Below, in pieces: positions 41,288 through 64,000 of a DNA stretch of 64,000 nucleotides. The translations under genes and the position numbers were made by a program. The notes beneath the pieces were generated by a model. The model searched no databases. It worked only from the letters and a program-made list of their open reading frames with translations, and had not been told where the DNA came from. This DNA is from Nocardia shimofusensis NBRC 100134 (GTDB lineage: Bacteria > Actinomycetota > Actinomycetes > Mycobacteriales > Mycobacteriaceae): the NCBI RefSeq assembly GCF_001613125.1, contig NZ_BDBT01000002.1, forward strand, positions 186,001-250,000, given 5' to 3'. The stretch's first letter is position 1, and each line of letters starts with the position of its first letter.

Positions 41288-41848
41288 ATGTCCCTGATTT
41301 CGACAGTGCCGCCACGGACGCTGACCAGCATCACCGGCGTCGACGTGCCCGTCCCGGACTCCGGCCGGCTCGTTCACCTCCAGTTCCGCCGCTTCGCGGG
41401 CTGCCCGGTCTGCACCCTGCATCTACGCTCGATCGTCGCCCGCAAAGACGAGATCGAGGCCGCCGGCATCCACGAGGTGATCGTTTTCCATTCCAGCGCC
41501 GCCGCATTGCTCGAGTACGAAGCCGACCTGCCACTGGATGTGATCGCCGACCCGCAGCGAGTCCTCTACCGCGAATTCGGCGTGGAGACCGCGGCACGCG
41601 CCGTTCTCGATCCGCGTGCCTGGCCGGGCATCGTCCGCGGGGTCGCCCACGCCGCTGTCGCCATGGCGCGCAGGCGTCGCCCGGCCCCTCCACTGCGCCC
41701 CGACGGCGGCAGCCTCGGACTGCCCGCCGATTTCCTCATCGCACCGGACGGACGCGTACTCGCGGCCAAGCACGGCGCCCACGCCGACGATCAGTGGTCG
41801 GTCGACGAGTTGCTGTCGCTCGCGCCCGTCGGCCACTCGGCCCGATGA
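41288..41848 (+). CDS. Peroxiredoxin-like (AhpC/TSA-fold) protein
   Basis: A 186-residue thioredoxin-fold protein. CPVC at about residues 39-42 (FAGCPVCTLHLRS) is the redox-active position of the peroxiredoxin-like family, with a later FLIAPDGRVLAAKHG strand. The family has a thioredoxin-like CxxC in place of the single peroxidatic Cys of classical peroxiredoxins. GAAGGAG precedes the ATG at 41288; the longer open frame upstream runs into the operator. The stop overlaps the next gene by 4 nt (ATGA). Confidence 0.8.
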   Translation: MSLISTVPPRTLTSITGVDVPVPDSGRLVHLQFRRFAGCPVCTLHLRSIVARKDEIEAAGIHEVIVFHSSAAALLEYEADLPLDVIADPQRVLYREFGVETAARAVLDPRAWPGIVRGVAHAAVAMARRRRPAPPLRPDGGSLGLPADFLIAPDGRVLAAKHGAHADDQWSVDELLSLAPVGHSAR

Positions 41849-42333
41849 TCGGACCAGGCCCGGTGCGGGCGAGCGCACTGCTGTCCAGCGGACTGCTGGC
41901 GGGGGCCTTCTTCTACGGCGCTGTCAACGTCGTCTACGCCTTCCGGCGCGTCGATCCGCAGACCCGGTTCACCTTCCACTCCGCCTTGATGGAGGTCAAC
42001 GGTGTTGTCATGCAGGCCCTGATGGGAGTCACCTTCTTCAGCTGCGTACTCCTCGCCGTGCGCGAGCGCGGCAACAGCCGCCGGATCGCGGTCACCGCGG
42101 CGGTTCTCGCACTCGCCGTGTTCACCATCACCCGGCTCGGCAACGTCCCCATCAACCAGCAGATCGAGCAGTGGGCGGTGGCGACCCCGCCGGAGAACTA
42201 TCGCACCCTCCTGGCGCGCTGGGAAGCGTTCCACTTCACCAGAACCGCTTGCGCTGTAGCCGCATTCGTCCTGCTCACCTGGGGCACGTTGCTCACCGGG
42301 AGCGACCGCGCACCGAAAGAAGAGCGCCCATGA
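41845..42333 (+). CDS. DUF1772-type membrane protein
   Basis: A 162-residue protein with four hydrophobic helices (about residues 9-30, 47-70, 78-94 and 132-150). The block RFTFHSALMEVNGVVMQALM and the later TRLGNVPINQQIEQWAVATP fit the DUF1772 (anthrone-oxygenase-like) membrane family. It starts at an ATG inside the stop of the peroxiredoxin-like gene, so both are coupled and probably repressed by the same TetR. Function unknown; a redox or quinone-related role is a guess. Confidence 0.75.
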   Translation: MIGPGPVRASALLSSGLLAGAFFYGAVNVVYAFRRVDPQTRFTFHSALMEVNGVVMQALMGVTFFSCVLLAVRERGNSRRIAVTAAVLALAVFTITRLGNVPINQQIEQWAVATPPENYRTLLARWEAFHFTRTACAVAAFVLLTWGTLLTGSDRAPKEERP

Positions 42334-42537
42334 CGACTGCCGCGCTACCTGGTGCGCATCACGGCGCCCGCTACACGGAGCAACGATCCGGGCTTCGCCT
42401 CGCACGTCGCGCCCGCGGCTACCGCCGCGATCGCGGGCGTCGAGCCGGACCCCAAGCGGCTGGAGCGTGAACCGCATCGCGTGGTCCAGATCGTCGGTCG
42501 CACATTCGGATTTCATTGGAGTCTTACTCTAGTCAAG

Positions 42538-42543
42538 TAGGAT
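42538..42543 (+). promoter_or_regulatory. TANNNT -10 element, leaderless-type start
   Basis: TAGGAT is 6 nt before the TetR ATG at 42550. The spacer CGGGGC is too short to act as an ordinary ribosome site. Confidence 0.5.
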
Positions 42544-42549
42544 CGGGGC

Positions 42550-43227
42550 ATGACAGGAAGAGGCTCTGGCGTACGGGCGGCCAGAACAACAGCGAACCGA
42601 GCCAAGATGCTCGCGGCGGCGCGGGAACTGTTCACCACCCGCGGCTACTCGCAGACCACGATGAAGGCCATCGCCGATGAGGCGGGAATGGCGGTGCAGA
42701 CGCTGTACTTCACCTTCGCCACCAAGCGCGCGATCCTGTCCGAACTCCTCGACATCGAGATCGCGGGCGACACCGAACCGGTCGCCACCATGGACCGACC
42801 CTGGTTCGCGGCGGCGCTCGCGGCGGCGCCGGCCGAGCAGATCCGGCTCCAGGTCGCCGCCGCGACAAGAATCTACGCCCGCGCCGGCCGGCTGCTCGAG
42901 GTGATCCGGTCGGCCGCGTCGACCGACACCGAACTCGCCGAACTCTGGCAGACCAATATCGCCCAGCGGCATCTGGTCCAGCTCCACTTGGCCGAGGCCC
43001 TCGCCGCCAAGACACCGCTGCGTGCGGGCATCACGGCCGCCCGCGCCGCCGACATCGCGCTCGCTACGCTCGCCCCCGAGACCTACCGGCTACTCGTCCA
43101 CGAGCGCGGCTGGACCGGCGCGGAGTGGGAGTCCTGGGCCACCGATGCGCTCACGCTGCATCTGCTCCCGGCGGGATCGTCCGGCGGGGACGCCATCGCA
43201 ACGCCCACCCCGAAGCAGGCTCGATGA
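42550..43227 (+). CDS. TetR-family regulator
   Basis: A 225-residue TetR protein. The DNA-binding domain is MLAAARELFTTRGYSQTTMK with AIADEAGMAVQTLYFTFATK (about residues 21-60). The ligand domain is divergent. It overlaps the following saccharopine dehydrogenase-like gene by 4 nt (ATGA), so it likely autoregulates that pair. The 216-bp region upstream (42334-42549) holds no convincing gene. Confidence 0.85.
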   Translation: MTGRGSGVRAARTTANRAKMLAAARELFTTRGYSQTTMKAIADEAGMAVQTLYFTFATKRAILSELLDIEIAGDTEPVATMDRPWFAAALAAAPAEQIRLQVAAATRIYARAGRLLEVIRSAASTDTELAELWQTNIAQRHLVQLHLAEALAAKTPLRAGITAARAADIALATLAPETYRLLVHERGWTGAEWESWATDALTLHLLPAGSSGGDAIATPTPKQAR

Positions 43228-44147
43228 GTGTGCTGGTGCTGGGCGGATACGGAGCCGTCGGCGCTCACCTGGTGCAACTGCTGCGCGCGCACGACATCCC
43301 GGTGCTCGCGGCCGGACGCGACGCCGCGCGCGCGGACCGGGTAGTCGATGTGACCATGCCGGACAGTGTCGAGACCGCGCTGGCCGGGGTCTCGATCGTG
43401 GTGAATTGCGCAGGGGTCGAGAATGTCCGGCTCGCCGAGGCGTGTGCCCGCCGCGGCATCGTATTCATCGAGATCTCGGCGACCTCCGCATACGTGCGGG
43501 CATTGGAGCACGTCGAAGGGCCGGTGGTGCTCGGCGTCGGGTTGGCGCCCGGGCTGACCACCCTGCTCGCCGTCGACGCGCTGGCGAGCCACCCCGGCCC
43601 GGTGGACATCATGATCGGGCTCGGCTCCGGGGAGCACCACGGTCCCGCCGCCACGGCCTGGACCTACGGACTGCTGGGACAGCGCTTCGCCGACCCCGAC
43701 GGCACCGACGTCCGCAACTTCACCACACCCGCACGGTTCACGATTCCCGAACAGGCCGGGTACAAGCCGTTTCCCGCGCTGCGCGCCGACTTCGCCGACC
43801 AGCACCGGCTCACCCGCGAATTCGCGGTCCCCGTCCGCACCTACCTGAGGCTGGACTCCCGTCTTGCCACCGTCGGCCTGGCCGCGCTCACGTGGGCGCC
43901 GGCACTGCGGCCGTTGGCGCCACGGCACATGCCCGGCAGCGACAGATGGGTGGTGCTGGCCCGAGCCGCCGATGGACCGGTGCGGTGGGCCACCGGGCGT
44001 GGACAATCCCTGGCGACGGCCGCGGTCGCCGCCGCCACCATCCGGGAACTGATGCGCCGCCGAATCACCGCACCGACATGGATCCACGAACTACACCGGA
44101 TCGACACGCTGCGACACGACTTGTCGGCGACAGGCATCACGCTCTGA
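43224..44147 (+). CDS. Saccharopine dehydrogenase-like NAD(P)-binding protein
   Basis: A 307-residue protein. The N-terminal Rossmann fold is VLVLGGYGAVGAHLVQLLRA, followed by VVNCAGVENVRLAEACARRG and a short substrate domain (VVLGVGLAPGLTTLLAVDAL). It resembles the saccharopine dehydrogenase/NmrA-like group used for lysine, enoyl or unknown reductions. The substrate cannot be identified. It is coupled to the TetR regulator; the 3' end faces the convergent small ORF and tandem repeat. Confidence 0.75.
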   Translation: MSVLVLGGYGAVGAHLVQLLRAHDIPVLAAGRDAARADRVVDVTMPDSVETALAGVSIVVNCAGVENVRLAEACARRGIVFIEISATSAYVRALEHVEGPVVLGVGLAPGLTTLLAVDALASHPGPVDIMIGLGSGEHHGPAATAWTYGLLGQRFADPDGTDVRNFTTPARFTIPEQAGYKPFPALRADFADQHRLTREFAVPVRTYLRLDSRLATVGLAALTWAPALRPLAPRHMPGSDRWVVLARAADGPVRWATGRGQSLATAAVAAATIRELMRRRITAPTWIHELHRIDTLRHDLSATGITL

Positions 44148-44177
44148 CATCCGCCGCTACCGTGTGAGCCGCCCGCG

Positions 44178-44237
44178 TCCGCTACCACCCGGAAAGCTCC
44201 GCTACCACCCGGAAAGCTCCGCTACCACCCGAAAAGT
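44178..44237. repeat. Three tandem copies of a 20-bp unit
   Basis: Units start at 44178, 44198 and 44218. The first two are identical (TCCGCTACCACCCGGAAAGC) and the third differs at two or three positions. On the minus strand the third copy contains the last codons and stop of the 50-residue ORF at 44222, so the two extra copies are amplified 3'-end sequence lying outside the gene. Confidence 0.85.
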
Positions 44238-44374
44238 TCGGCCAGGTCGATGGATTCGTCGTCCCAGCGCCGCTCGATGCGCTCACGCTCGGCGTCGGGC
44301 AGCTCAGGAGACCACCCGCACCGCCGCCAGAAGTTCTCCCGGTGCCCGTCCGACATCCGCCACGGTTCGCTCAC
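44222..44374 (-). CDS. Hypothetical 50-residue protein downstream of the NRPS
   Basis: A short charged ORF reading MSEPWRMSDGHRENFWRRCG and ending SIDLAELFGW. It has several Trp and Glu/Arg pairs and one Cys. GTG 44374 follows AAAAGGGG at 5-nt spacing; the longer frame upstream is unsupported. It lies about 150 bp after the NRPS stop, beyond a strong hairpin, so it is probably expressed separately. It is not MbtH-like: no W-x-P-F-A type core. Function unknown. Confidence 0.5.
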   Translation of the reverse strand: MSEPWRMSDGHRENFWRRCGWSPELPDAERERIERRWDDESIDLAELFGW

Positions 44375-44475
44375 GGCGACCCCTTTTCTTCGCAACCGTC
44401 TGTGGGAGCGATGGTGCGGGAGCCCGGTCGCCGACACGCCGTGATGAACGCCGGCGTACACGATGAAGGAAAAGG

Positions 44476-44510
44476 CGTGGGCCGCTGCCGATCACCGGCA
44501 GCGGCCCACG
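44476..44510 (-). terminator. Strong hairpin after the NRPS
   Basis: A perfect 15-bp stem (CGTGGGCCGCTGCCG and its complement) with a 5-nt loop, 17 bp downstream of the NRPS stop codon. No T-run follows, as is common for actinobacterial terminators. Confidence 0.7.
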
Positions 44511-44526
44511 ATCATCCGTGCGCGCC

Positions 44527-64000
<19,474 letters not shown>

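Noticed and set aside
42330-42540. Short overlapping frames (46 and 62 codons) between the DUF1772 gene and the TetR gene
   Set aside because: No ribosome site, low complexity, no recognisable family. The 46-codon frame overlaps the DUF1772 stop by ATGA but is Arg/Gly-rich.
44178-44237. Possible CRISPR array
   Set aside because: The 20-bp units are directly adjacent with no spacers and overlap a coding 3' end, so this is simple tandem duplication.

Overview
The window is very GC-rich actinobacterial DNA with no rRNA, tRNA, CRISPR array or insertion sequence that I can recognise. DUF3558 lipoproteins, WXG100/type VII-associated proteins, an F420-type monooxygenase, DUF2630, an encapsulin with a DyP peroxidase and a giant NRPS together point to a mycolic-acid-group actinomycete, most likely Nocardia. 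That genus call is an inference from gene content; no marker gene was compared.

Layout. 1-3978 is the end of a tightly coupled operon (VOC epimerase-like, luciferase-like monooxygenase, HAD phosphatase, ROK kinase, zinc MDR dehydrogenase). All four junctions overlap by 4 nt, and the gene set resembles the tailoring part of C7-cyclitol pathways. 4161-6105 holds a small membrane protein, an AraC regulator and a Nudix hydrolase. 6230-21181 is an accessory region of lipoproteins, type VII (ESX-like) associated proteins, small proteins, an XRE regulator with a HAD partner, a candidate WXG toxin with a lipoprotein neighbour, a frameshifted phosphotransferase remnant between two paralogous lipoproteins, and a transmembrane Ser/Thr kinase. 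21334-23085 is an ECF sigma factor with its DGPF/YCII partner. 23208-27655 is an acyl-CoA dehydrogenase and TetR regulator facing a crotonase and a CAT-fold acyltransferase-like protein.

27785-37652 is mostly housekeeping and metabolic: a flavin reductase-fold protein divergent from a MocR regulator, DUF2630, carboxylesterase, Fpg/Nei glycosylase, CobF, ThyA-DHFR, cupin, then DyP peroxidase and encapsulin. 37666-44147 holds a VapBC-type module with a clear palindromic operator, a PH-domain membrane protein, a TerD/TerA fusion, two TetR regulators with their targets, and a saccharopine dehydrogenase-like protein. 44222-64000 is a short ORF and, on the minus strand, one NRPS gene that runs off the right edge. 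It has five full modules, an epimerization-like domain with an altered active site, and an unusual terminal condensation domain plus truncated adenylation domain.

A recurring regulatory pattern is a TANNNT hexamer 6-7 nt upstream of the start codon, usually without a clear Shine-Dalgarno. It is seen at nine genes and suggests leaderless transcripts. Most lipoprotein and type VII genes instead have strong G-rich ribosome binding sites.
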